Both the position numbers and the translations under genes were made by a program. From contig OX463815.1 of NCBI GenBank assembly GCA_949825045.1, forward strand, positions 34,153,356 to 34,217,355: a stretch of DNA of 64,000 nt, in the 5' to 3' direction. Of this stretch, positions 55,263-64,000 are shown one piece after another. How positions within the stretch are numbered: the stretch's first letter is position 1; the number at the start of each line of letters is the position of its first letter. The stretch comes from Argyresthia goedartella (taxonomy: Eukaryota; Arthropoda; Insecta; Lepidoptera; Argyresthiidae). The notes under the pieces were generated by a model. The model worked only from the letters and a program-made list of their open reading frames with translations, was not told the DNA's origin and made no database searches.

Positions 55263-55555
55263 TGTATTTTAATAGTACAAAATGTAAGTACATATAATTA
55301 TCATTGATTAATACCATGCGGTCTTGTAATTAATATTTTTACATTGTTTTTGAATATTGCAGTATTAATTGCAAAATAAATGTTGCAATATTTATGGGTT
55401 TCTGTCAAATTTCGGCTAAATTCTTGTCTATTGTAGGTACTGCAAGTAACAGGTAGAGTTGCTAATATTAAAGCATGGTACAACATATAGGTGTAGTCAT
55501 ATTTTAGACAAAGGACAAACATTTTCAGCTTCACATATAAATTTACCAGCTTTAC

Positions 55556-55610
55556 ATAACGGCCAAGTGCGAGTCGGACTCGCGCATGAAGGGTTCCGTA
55601 CCACGAAACT
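55556..55610 (+). repeat. Rep-G head fragment
   Basis: ACGGCCAAGTGCGAGTCGGA and GCGCATGAAGGGTTCCGTAC form a head only. Confidence 0.55.
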
Positions 55611-56230
55611 GTTTTGCCCTTATTTGTGCCATTGGGTTTTGAGTTTATTGAGTTTATGAATGGATTGTTGGACAAAGCAAGTCATTATTAAAATATATAG
55701 GTACCTGAAAAAAAATAAGCAATTTTAACTTCGAAAATATAAATAATATTTGTGCTCTCCGATACAAGGATAAGTTGTTGAATTTTGATGAAGTACTAAA
55801 TGTTACCTCTAACATTGGCCCCACTTTACTCCTTTTTGTTATACCATGTATGTGTGGGGGTGAGTGGGGGGTGAGGTAGTGGGTACCTCACTGAGGTACC
55901 TCACAAAATATCAATCACAATGTTAAACTGCCGTGTCCCTTGTGAGCGGGTCGCGCCAGGTGTGCAAGATGGCGGTGAGAATGAGGCGCGCAACGCGAGT
56001 TGTCATGAGCATGGAGGAAATTTGACTCATTCAGTATTCATGGAAGGGGCTTCCTGTGACTTTGGGGTTTCATTTGTATTATCGAGCTGGTATTGATTCT
56101 GCACGGCAGTGGAGCGCTGAAGAGACAATGAAACATTCACAATCAACATCAGCTACCCTCTTTGTGCAATTAAATACTCGTATAAGTTATTGTAACGACG
56201 ACAATTTTATTATTAATTAGTTATTGTTAC
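55611..56230. other. Unassigned stretch
   Basis: No recognisable features. Confidence 0.35.
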
Positions 56231-56232
56231 CA

Positions 56233-56540
56233 CAACCCGAATGGCCGAGTCGGCAGTGACCCTGCCTACGAAGCCAAGGGTCCCGGGTTCGAGTCCCGGT
56301 GGGGGCAAATATTTGTTGGATGAGTTGACGAAAACATAAAAGTGATTTAATTTAAGTTTCACTATGTGGACACGCTTAAAAATCTTGACGTGTCCAGATG
56401 ACGACATAATAAGTGATACTAATTTTGAGTTTCACCAACTGGACACATGTGTGTCCAGGCTCTTGTGTCGAGTTGGTGAAGAACCCGATCAACGTGTGTA
56501 AATAGTGTCCAAGATAATATTATTATATATTATTATTATT
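56233..56540 (+). mobile_element. SINE-1 with replaced middle
   Basis: The SINE-1 head with intact A and B boxes is at 56233-56325 and the SINE-1 end (ATCAACGTGTGTAAATAGTG, (ATT)n) at 56488-56540. The usual body between them is replaced by 160 unrelated bases containing inverted GTGTCCAG/TGGACACA-type pieces. Confidence 0.7.
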
Positions 56541-57130
56541 GTGCTGCATGTTTTTCCGTGCATGAAATAAAAGCAGTTATCAAGAGATTCTTCGGTCTAG
56601 AGACAAGCTAGCAACATAAAACTGCTGGGCTTTCTTTTTTAAATCTAATATAGGAAGATAAATTAAATTGAATATGAATATACATAAATACAAACCCACC
56701 TGTCCCAAAACTCGTTGAATAAACGCCCAAAATTGGGTACAAAAGGTACTTCAAGCCCATAGAAGACGCATTAACAGATTGAAAGCGAAAATCTTAACAC
56801 CCTAAGGGTACCGTACAAAATTGGAGACCATTGACTGATATCCAGTGTAACCTGACATATCGTAACTATAGTGAAAAGTTGAAATAGGGGTTCAAGTTAA
56901 CTGGTATTTATCATCCCTCAAAAGTGCTAGATTTCATTATCCTAATTGCTTTCCATACAGAATTCAAACGGTTTATTTTTTGGAGTGGTACTTGGCCTTT
57001 GTGCAAGAAAATTAAATTATTCTCTCTAGGTACAGCTAAAAACCTGATGGTAATGTGAGGTGATGTTTTCTGGCTGTTTGTTGATTTTGTTTCGGAAATC
57101 TCGTCTAATAAAGATCGACGCTATTTGCAT
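56541..57130. other. Unassigned stretch
   Basis: No recognisable features. Confidence 0.35.
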
Positions 57131-57136
57131 TCTTTG

Positions 57137-57310
57137 ACGTCTTCTGTCGCGCAGCGGTCTAAGTTGCGCCCTACAAGGTCAATGAGAAAGGTTTCGGTTT
57201 GTATACCCGGCCGGAGAGAAAGAAAATCCCCAGTTCTTGGATATTTATTTTGTGACGTTGCTGTTTCATCCGACTACACTATGATAATGTTGGGCCAGAT
57301 TGTATAAAAT
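57137..57310 (+). mobile_element. Diverged SINE-2 copy
   Basis: GTCTTCTGTCGCGCAGCGGT (head), a degraded B box, CCCCAGTTCTTGGATATTTA (junction), and GTGACGTTGCTGTTTCATCC (body). Confidence 0.5.
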
Positions 57311-57469
57311 ACAGAAAGTTCTGAAAGAAATCTCTTGTAAGAAACAAGCTTGCCTTTGTGTTTAATTTTTCGTGTAACCCTAATGTTTTTTCTTAGCGTG
57401 CACAGTAAAGAATATATAAATAAATGTTAACCCATTAACAACTCAAAAACCGAGGGTAGTTGGGACGAA

Positions 57470-57712
57470 CCGCGATTTTGAACTCTATGCCATGGTTATC
57501 AAATTTAAAACCTATAACGGAAAAGTGGCGTTAGCACCGGTGGTAGCTGAGGGGTTAACGTCCCCACCGAGAGGCACGGGCCTTCACCTGGATACGAGCA
57601 AGATTGAGCCATACTCCACCACGCTGGCTCAGTGCGGGCAGATGGCGGGGTCTCGGGCTTGTGGCCAATCCGACTGTCAGAAGTTTCAAACTGCCCTATT
57701 ACACAGTTTTAT
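57470..57712 (+). repeat. Rep-P copy
   Basis: CCCACCGAGAGGCACGGGCC, GAGCCATACTCCACCACGCT, GTCTCGGGCTTGTGGCCAAT. It ends where a SINE-1 begins; further Rep-P pieces lie on the other side (57995-58030, 58485-58535), so the SINE probably inserted within it. Confidence 0.55.
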
Positions 57713-57715
57713 AAT

Positions 57716-57972
57716 ATAATAATAATAATAATAACTTGGACACTATTTACACACATTGATCTAGCCCCAAACTAGGATTCCCTGTATCTTGGGTACTAGA
57801 CAACGATACACATACTTATATAGATAAATATTATACTTAAAAAGATAAACACCCATGACTAGGGTACAAGTATCCGTTATCATCAAACAAATATTTGCCC
57901 CCACCGGGACTCGAACCCGGGACCCTTGGTTTCGTAGGCAGGGTCACTGCCGACTCGGCCATTCGGGTCGTC
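57716..57972 (-). mobile_element. SINE-1 copy
   Basis: Reverse-orientation, full length, with an (AAT)n tail at 57716-57733 and a head ending GGGTCGTC at 57972. Confidence 0.85.
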
Positions 57973-58030
57973 AAATTCGTAGTCGTTATGACTAATAACA
58001 CCGAGTAGCGATACTGGCCGGGACCAACAG

Positions 58031-58970
58031 CTTAAGGCGATGATGGAATAAAAATGCGCGGTCGAGTGGAAGTGAGATGCAATAATTACTCGCGAATAAG
58101 AAAAAGCGGGATGCCAATAATGCACTCGCGACTAATCTGAAACAACGTAAGCGCCAAAACGTAAAAAAAAATCATAAAAAATAAACTATTTCAGGGAATT
58201 AACTTTCAAATTGAAAATCGTTAGAAATAACAATTGTTCATATATTGCAATTATCACACAGTCATATTCACTTACTACTGCGGTGTAATAGGATAAAACC
58301 ATAAAAAAAGGGTTGACTTTGTATTTATTTTCTATCGAGAAAATTTTATCCAAACATGTTTTCCAATTAAGAATCTTTAGATTATATAGTCAAATTACAT
58401 ATACCAGAAATTAATTACGATTTGCCCAGTATTTCCTGAAAAACACATGAAAACAGCACCCCATATTTATTTAATCAGCGCCCGTGACATCCGGATATCC
58501 ATCCAGTGTCCATCTCGGCCAGATGTCTTAACTTTTTCAAACTCACGTAGGTAATCGGCTAAGTCCTAAGTCTAAAGATAGGATAATCTTAATTATTATT
58601 TGTAGCTATCTATCTATTTATAGTTAGTATGTACTATATTCATGTTATTATTTTATTTTGAGTAGATTAACCTAATTACACTTTGAGTTAGGTAGTCAAT
58701 TGTTTACATTCTTTATTTTTTATTTAAATTATATCACTCATCATCAGGTACCGACAGAATATCAGCATTGCAGGATCTCATGTAGGTCCTGTACACATGC
58801 TGAGTCGGAGCCGTTTCGCTGTTGCCGTGCACACTACATGGCATTCGTTCGTTCTGCCCATTCAATTTTGTTACTGCTATTTTTGTCTTCATGTGTATAT
58901 TTTATGTTCTGCTTGTTTCTTATTACTTATTATGTTTTTGCTGTGTTTTGTGTATTGTGACAGATGAAGA
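58031..58970. other. Mostly unassigned; small Rep-P piece
   Basis: Apart from a Rep-P piece at 58485-58535 nothing is supported. Open frames at 58700-59085 lack domains. Confidence 0.35.
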
Positions 58971-58975
58971 AATGT

Positions 58976-59020
58976 GCATTCAATTCAATTCAATTCAATT
59001 TAATTCAATACAATTCAATG
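58976..59020 (+). repeat. (ATTCA)n simple repeat
   Basis: About eight imperfect CAATT/ATTCA units, probably the simple-repeat tail of a decayed LINE. Confidence 0.7.
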
Positions 59021-59076
59021 TTGCTACTCGCACTTTCATAGGGATCGTTTCATCGGATGCTTCTCAAGAAAGAATT

Positions 59077-59208
59077 TACCGGTAAAAGGGGTGAGTTGGA
59101 ATTGAATTTGAACTCATACAAAATGCAGAGATTTGGATGCATTTTCTATTAGTTCCAATTAGCCCCTCAATTCCAATTAGCCCCTTTTTACGGTAAAAGT
59201 TTTCTTAT
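59077..59208. mobile_element. Foldback MITE-E, copy 2
   Basis: ACCGGTAAAAGGGGTGAGTT on the left and CCCTCAATTCCAATTAGCCC/CTTTTTACGGT on the right are inverted, as in copy 1 at 41384-41512. Confidence 0.75.
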
Positions 59209-59424
59209 TTATTCCATGAGTATAATTTTAATTTACCATAAACATGTGTGTCACTGTCTACCCCATTCATAACAGCAATGATCACCAGCACTTCAAACTT
59301 TTTAGCAGCCACTACTAAGGACGATGCAGGCGGGCAAAATAAAACCCCCTCAAACAGGAGGCTCGGTACTAAAACATTACGTTGCTCCTCGGAACAGTTA
59401 GAAATTGAACCGCCTTAATCCAAC

Positions 59425-59660
59425 TAATATTATAAATGTGAAAGTAGCGATGTTTGGATGTTTGTGTCTTTGTGCCTCAATCACGCTAAAACTGTTGAAC
59501 TAATTTTAATGGAATTTAGTACAGAGATAGTTCATGAGCTAAATTGATATATAGGATGATTTTTATCCGACTGCACCAGAAGGAGGGTAACGTTATATCG
59601 GTAAATGATACTTCCTAGGAACAGGCATATTATTATGAAGTTGCGGGCATCACCTAGTCA
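59425..59660 (+). mobile_element. Possible non-autonomous Helitron-like repeat
   Basis: It opens with AACTAATATTATAAATGTGA and GTTTGGATGTTTGTGTC and closes with GCGGGCATCACCTAGT. A CTAG-type end after a short GC-rich stem is expected for Helitrons, and this sequence type is common in Lepidoptera. No Rep/helicase gene is present. Confidence 0.35.
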
Positions 59661-59731
59661 TATATACACAGTGGTAGAGCCAGAATTCTCTTTTGGGATG
59701 GGGGCTTGACACCTAGGAATTGGTCACAATT

Positions 59732-59995
59732 AACCTTAGGTATCTACGGGAGTACAGCGATTTAATCGCTCAGCAGCAAACTGATTTTCACAGCAAAAAA
59801 AGCATCAGCAAAAATACTTTTTATGTGCTTAAATGTTCAACCTAATACGAAGGATAAAGGGGGTTTCGCTTCGCTCACTCCCTTTACCCTTCACCTAAGC
59901 TACCGCAGTATTTTGCCCTAATATTTGCTGTGAAAATCAGGATATTTGTTGTGCAAATCAGTATTATTGATGTGCAGTTTAATATTTCCCTTTTT
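59732..59995 (+). mobile_element. Foldback element type A with hairpin core
   Basis: Left GATTTAATCGCTCAGCAGCA and CTGATTTTCACAGCA; right TGTGCAAATCAGTATTATTG and ATGTGCAGTTTAATATTTCC. The core has GAAGGATAAAGGGGG pairing with CCCTTTACCCTTC. It is close to 38421-38695 in reverse. Confidence 0.7.
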
Positions 59996-60777
59996 TCTTG
60001 CTCGTCACTTCTCGGTTTAAGTCGCTGAAATAAGTTTTTAACGTTGGCTTAATAAACTCCTAGACATTACTGACAAAAATGGAAGAATATTTGAACCATG
60101 GTTTATGAGATGATATTTGTCGGGTTTTGACACAGAGTAAGTAAGCAAAGAGTTTCATTCATCCATGAGTTTTGACTTAACCTGAAGAATGGACGAAAGT
60201 TTGCAATCACGCAACCAAATGTATTTAGTGACATCTTTATAATTAATGTGTATGATTTAGACAGTGAAAGTAATTATACGAGTGACACATCTTTGTAATT
60301 AATAGGCCTACTCTACCAAATGTGACTTCGGTACATTACTTTTTTTTCGACTTTAAGGTAAGTAGTATTATAAGGTAAGTAGTACTTGTAATAATTTCTT
60401 CCGATCTGTGCTGATGTAAGCCGAGAAGTGTCGAGCGGAAAAGAAATAATAATTGTACTGTACATTGCTTGCTATAAAGTTTACACGCAACATCCCACAA
60501 ACAGCGTGACCCCTTCACCCATAGGGGTTTGACAGAAGCACAATTGTGCCTATTCAAAACAAAGGTTGCAAACCTCATTATAACCAAACAACAATAACCC
60601 AAATAACCCGTGCATTTTTTTAAATATAAAAAATGTCGAAGAATGACTTTTATGATGAATTTTTTCACACTTTGAACTCAGTTTTCACGCAAACTAAATC
60701 TACGAAGGCTACCTACATACTTTTGTTTGCGATAATTATACTCTATCGATGGACACAATAACTGTTTTTTTTCACAA
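59996..60777. other. Unassigned stretch
   Basis: No recognisable features. Confidence 0.35.
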
Positions 60778-61030
60778 GTACAAAGTCAAAGTACTTTATT
60801 ACTGTAGATATTAACATACACTTAGCAAACGTCATTTTTGCCTCTTCTCTACATTGGACCACTGTGGGAGAGAAGGGCGTAGAAACTCTCACAGATTTAT
60901 TTTTAGATCTCTTTTAAAAATAGGTTGTGCTAATACAAATATGAAAAGTTTAATTATTATGATTAATATGCAGGAATAAATAATTCCAAAATTATTAACA
61001 GCAAGGTCTGTGTTGAGCTAGATTAACCAC
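60778..61030 (-). mobile_element. LINE-J 3' fragment
   Basis: CTTAGCAAACGTCATTTTTG, CTCTTCTCTACATTGGACCA and AGCAAGGTCTGTGTTGAGCT are terminal LINE-J landmarks in reverse, without coding sequence. Confidence 0.6.
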
Positions 61031-61273
61031 ATGTGATTAACCGGAAGTGGCATACCAGACTCCATACAAAAATGTTAGAACCCTTAAACTTCGATGGAGG
61101 ATTAAGCGGATGTGTGGGCGGTTCCGGGTGCTAGTTGTTCTGATCATTATTCAGAAGTTGGGTTTAACCTTCGCGTACACTGCTTGCAATAAAACCGCTA
61201 AACTGTTTTAGCTAGGGAGGTAGGAACGACGTAAGCCGAAACGAAGACGAGAATGTGACGTATACTGTAATTC

Positions 61274-62368
61274 TTGCACGACAGGTACAACACGAGTTAC
61301 CACTATTCTCGGTGTAACTTCGACATTTATTATGGTGTAAAAGATCAGGCACTTGGCCTTCTGGAGTCATATCTAACAGATAGGGTTCAGATGGTTGATG
61401 TTAATGGGAAAAGATCACCTGGGTCTTCAATAAGTATGGGCGTACCGCAAGGTTCAATTCTTGGTCCTTTCTTGTTTTTAGTATATATTAATGATTTACC
61501 TTACCTTGTTAAAGCAAAACATGGGTTAGTATTGTTTGCCGATGATACTTCTTTGATATTTAAAGTTAAAAGACAGCAATCAAATTATGACGAGGTAAAC
61601 AATGCTATCTCTAGTATAGTGAACTGGTTTACTGTTAACAATTTATTACTTAATGAAAAGAAAACTAAATGTATTAAATTCGTGTTACCCAATGTGAACC
61701 CGGTAACTACAGACATATTTATAAAAGGACAGAGATTGGACCTTGTGCAGTCGACTGTCTTTTTGGGCATTACTTTAGACGCCAAACTACCTTGGGATCC
61801 TCATATAAATAAATTGTCGAACAGACTGAGTTCGGCAGCGTTCGCAGTTAAAAAAATTAGAGCTCTTACCGACGTAGACACCGCTAGACTAGTCTACTTT
61901 AGTTACTTTCATAGTCTAATGACCTATGGTATTTTATTGTGGGGTCACGCTGCGAATGCTAATAGTATATTTATTCTGCAGAAACGGGCTGTTCGTGCAA
62001 TTTACAGATTAGGGCCTAGAGTGTCACTGAGGGAAAAGTTTAAAGAAATCAATATTCTGACATTTGTGTCTCAATATATCTATGACAATCTTGTGTATGT
62101 AAAAAGAAATATAACTAATTTTCAGAAGTACAGTGATATACACAATTTTAATACTAGAAATAAAGACAAGTTCGTTGCTTATGTAAGCCGACTACATAAA
62201 ATTAGTAATTCTTTTAAAGGCAATTGTATACGCTATTACGATAAGGTCCCTACTGATATTAAAAACTTACCTTTAGACAAGTTTAAAATAATAATAAAAC
62301 AGAAATTGTATAAAAAAGGTTACTATAGGATATCTGATTACTTAGAGGACAGATGTCCATGGGAATAG
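61274..62368 (+). CDS. Jockey-like LINE reverse transcriptase, 5'-truncated but open
   Basis: The palm and C-terminal region of a LINE ORF2 protein, which copies element RNA at the insertion site. The open frame of 364 codons has no ATG; similarity to LINE-J begins at about residue 20 (YYGVKDQALGLLESYL), so the 5' part including the endonuclease is missing. RT blocks are GVPQGSILGPFLFLVYINDL (residues 56-75), LVLFADDTSLIF (FADD at 88-91), NNLLLNEKKTKCI and STVFLGITLD. The C-terminal domain has FSYFHSLMTYGILLWG, IFILQKRAVRAIY and ends near GYYRISDYLEDRCPWE. It is uninterrupted and so younger than the other LINE-J copies, but it cannot mobilise alone. Confidence 0.8.
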   Translation: MHDRYNTSYHYSRCNFDIYYGVKDQALGLLESYLTDRVQMVDVNGKRSPGSSISMGVPQGSILGPFLFLVYINDLPYLVKAKHGLVLFADDTSLIFKVKRQQSNYDEVNNAISSIVNWFTVNNLLLNEKKTKCIKFVLPNVNPVTTDIFIKGQRLDLVQSTVFLGITLDAKLPWDPHINKLSNRLSSAAFAVKKIRALTDVDTARLVYFSYFHSLMTYGILLWGHAANANSIFILQKRAVRAIYRLGPRVSLREKFKEINILTFVSQYIYDNLVYVKRNITNFQKYSDIHNFNTRNKDKFVAYVSRLHKISNSFKGNCIRYYDKVPTDIKNLPLDKFKIIIKQKLYKKGYYRISDYLEDRCPWE

Positions 62369-62611
62369 ATTGTTTGAGTAACAGGCTGTTTCGATATATA
62401 ATTAGCATTCATTTTGTAATTTGACAATATTTTATTTAAAAAAGGAAACGCAAAAGATGCGACGACTGTGGAGTTTCTTCGGTGAGCTCTTCTCCACAGA
62501 TTCCGCCATTGTGTTAGTGAACTCACCCAAAAAAATGTAATGACGGATCTAAGTGATGTAACAACATCCTATGGAAATAAATGATTTTTGATTTGATTTG
62601 ATTTGATTTGA
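62369..62611 (+). mobile_element. 3' untranslated region and (TTGAT)n tail of the jockey-like LINE
   Basis: Non-coding 3' end from the stop codon, closing with AATAAATG and GATTTGATTTGATTTGATTT at 62589-62608. A short-repeat tail in place of poly(A) marks the element's end. A MITE-D begins a dozen bases beyond. Confidence 0.7.
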
Positions 62612-62623
62612 CAACTTCATATA

Positions 62624-62912
62624 AATGTTTATCTACACACGTATCATAAACGCTCTTTACTACGTCCAAAAACCGCAGGATACGACCAGCATAATACTAT
62701 ACTACTTGGTAAAAACTCATTTTCGACAAATTATGACATTCAAATTTCGAACGTCGACGCCCGCCTGCCAGCCGCCCCTAGTTTGTCTGTGAAGTTGGTA
62801 CTACTGAACAAGCTAAACAAGTGCAGAGCAATTATCAATGCCACCATGCCGGTCGAACATGCGGTTCCTGAACACATCAAAGAGAGCTTATGATATGTGT
62901 GTAGATAAACTA
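62624..62912 (+). mobile_element. MITE-D copy (complete)
   Basis: The left end TTTATCTACACACGTATCAT and the right end ATGATATGTGTGTAGATAAA are inverted over about 30 bp. The interior has GACATTCAAATTTCGAACGT and GGTTCCTGAACACATCAAAG, as in the 19.3 kb copy. It is non-coding. Confidence 0.7.
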
Positions 62913-63682
62913 GTGCATGTAACTGTATATCAGTCACATAAATTACTATTATGGAGTTGTCAAGTTAAACCATGGCGAAGATTGTGCCAATCATGTTCTA
63001 TTCTATCTGGCGGGCCTTGAAATTATAGAGAAAAATAGCTTTCTATTATTACAGTGTTAGAAAACACAATACGGTATTTAACTAGGTATTTCATAAACTC
63101 TAGAAACGTGTCTCAAGATAAACCTGTTTCAACAAAAAACGCATTTGACTATGACGTCACATGCTAGTGTTTCATAGAACTCGTGAACAAAATTACGTTT
63201 TGACAGTTCCTAAAAAGTATCTACTTTGACTCGTTGCCAAATACCGTAGTATATGCTTCTGCCTCGCATTTTTTTTTGTTTGTTTAATGCTTGCTGTATT
63301 TTTTGCATGACAAAGGCCATAGCGTCACGCCTTTTCCCATACGGGGCGACACAGTTTCTCCCCGACAGGGGCTAGACAATCGCCGCAGCATTTGGTTTAA
63401 AGTCGGTGTAATACCATAGTGATTCTGCGTCAGTGTAAGTCTTACCCCCGTTTCGGTTATCTTACAATCTACCATATTGTGCGTTTCAGCACGCTTGTAA
63501 CTACAGGCTCGCAGGGTTGGGAATGGGAGCATAATATGGTTCTTTATGCAGATCTTCCCCTTACGGATGGTTTAATTTTGAAGGAAAATACTGCGAGAAA
63601 GTCTTTAATCGCAGATACTCCAACATTCAAAATTCTTTATTTTCTGTAAATATTAGCTAATTTTAAGTAAACGTCATTTATC
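62913..63682. other. Mostly unassigned; Rep-Q fragment
   Basis: A Rep-Q piece (CCATACGGGGCGACACAGTT, GACAGGGGCTAGACAATCGC) lies at 63338-63390. No gene is supported. Confidence 0.35.
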
Positions 63683-64000
63683 ATGATGAACGATTTAGCC
63701 TAGCGGGTAGTGATCCTGCTTACGAAGCTGACGGTCCTGGGTTCGAATTCCAGTAAGGGTAAATTTTGTGATGAGCATGAATATTTTTTTCTTAGAATAT
63801 TGGATGTTTTCTATGTATTTACTTACATAAGTATTGAGGTCTATTAAATGTATCGTCGTAGTACCCATAACACAAGCCTCGTTGAGCTTACCATGGGCAA
63901 AGAATACTTATTAGCAATGGGTACAGAATACCTAATACTACTACGTATATGGGCCCAGAATACCTAATAGGACTATGTACAGAAAGATCACTCCGCAAAG
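63683..64000 (+). mobile_element. SINE-3 copy (runs to or past the window edge)
   Basis: Head GAACGATTTAGCCTAGCGGG (A box), GATCCTGCTTACGAAGCTGA, B box GGTTCGAATTCC, TGTGATGAGCATGAATATTT, then a body with GTACCCATAACACAAGCCTC and GTTGAGCTTACCATGGGCAA. This is the widespread lepidopteran tRNA-derived SINE type. The 3' end is degraded by small repeats of GTACAGAATACCTAATA. Confidence 0.7.

Overview
The window looks like nuclear DNA from a moth or butterfly (Lepidoptera). The evidence is insect-type TTAGG telomeric repeats carrying a TRAS-like telomere-specific retrotransposon, tRNA-derived SINEs with (ATT)n tails of a kind common in Lepidoptera, jockey-like LINE remnants, mariner-superfamily transposons, and an AT-rich background. 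I find no convincing host protein gene, rRNA, ordinary tRNA gene or CRISPR array. Nearly everything recognisable is transposable-element DNA, much of it nested. Family names such as SINE-1, LINE-J or Rep-G are local labels for this answer, based on repeats seen within the window.

Layout: 1-24 kb is AT-rich DNA with LINE remnants (LINE-A, LINE-J), small inverted-repeat elements (MITEs and foldbacks), three tRNA-derived SINE families and dispersed Rep-G/Rep-P pieces. 24.4-34.45 kb is the centrepiece, a block bounded and divided by TTAGG repeats. It holds (i) a 5'-truncated, decayed non-LTR element with RT and RNase H on the minus strand, whose poly(A) runs into CCTAA repeats; (ii) a DD37D mariner inserted in that element's 3' end; (iii) about 14 TTAGG units; and (iv) an almost complete GC-rich TRAS-like element on the plus strand, with ORF1 (three zinc knuckles), ORF2 (endonuclease, RT, C-terminal zinc finger), poly(A) and five more TTAGG units. 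Ordinary DNA resumes on both sides, so the block is interstitial.

34.5-50 kb is again repeat-rich, with a SINE nested inside another SINE at 37.1-37.5 kb and a long-inverted-repeat element at 48-48.9 kb that contains a nested TTAA MITE. 50.07-51.45 kb carries an almost intact transposase with DD82E spacing (Sailor group of IS630-Tc1-mariner). 51.6-64 kb holds more SINEs, an internally deleted jockey-like LINE (53.1-54.05 kb), a 5'-truncated jockey-like LINE with an intact RT core (61.3-62.6 kb), and further MITEs.

The genes do not form a host pathway; each belongs to a separate mobile element. The most interesting points are the interstitial telomere block with two outward-facing elements, the near-intact DD82E transposase, and a conserved hairpin-forming core of about 110 bp found inside foldback elements with unrelated termini.
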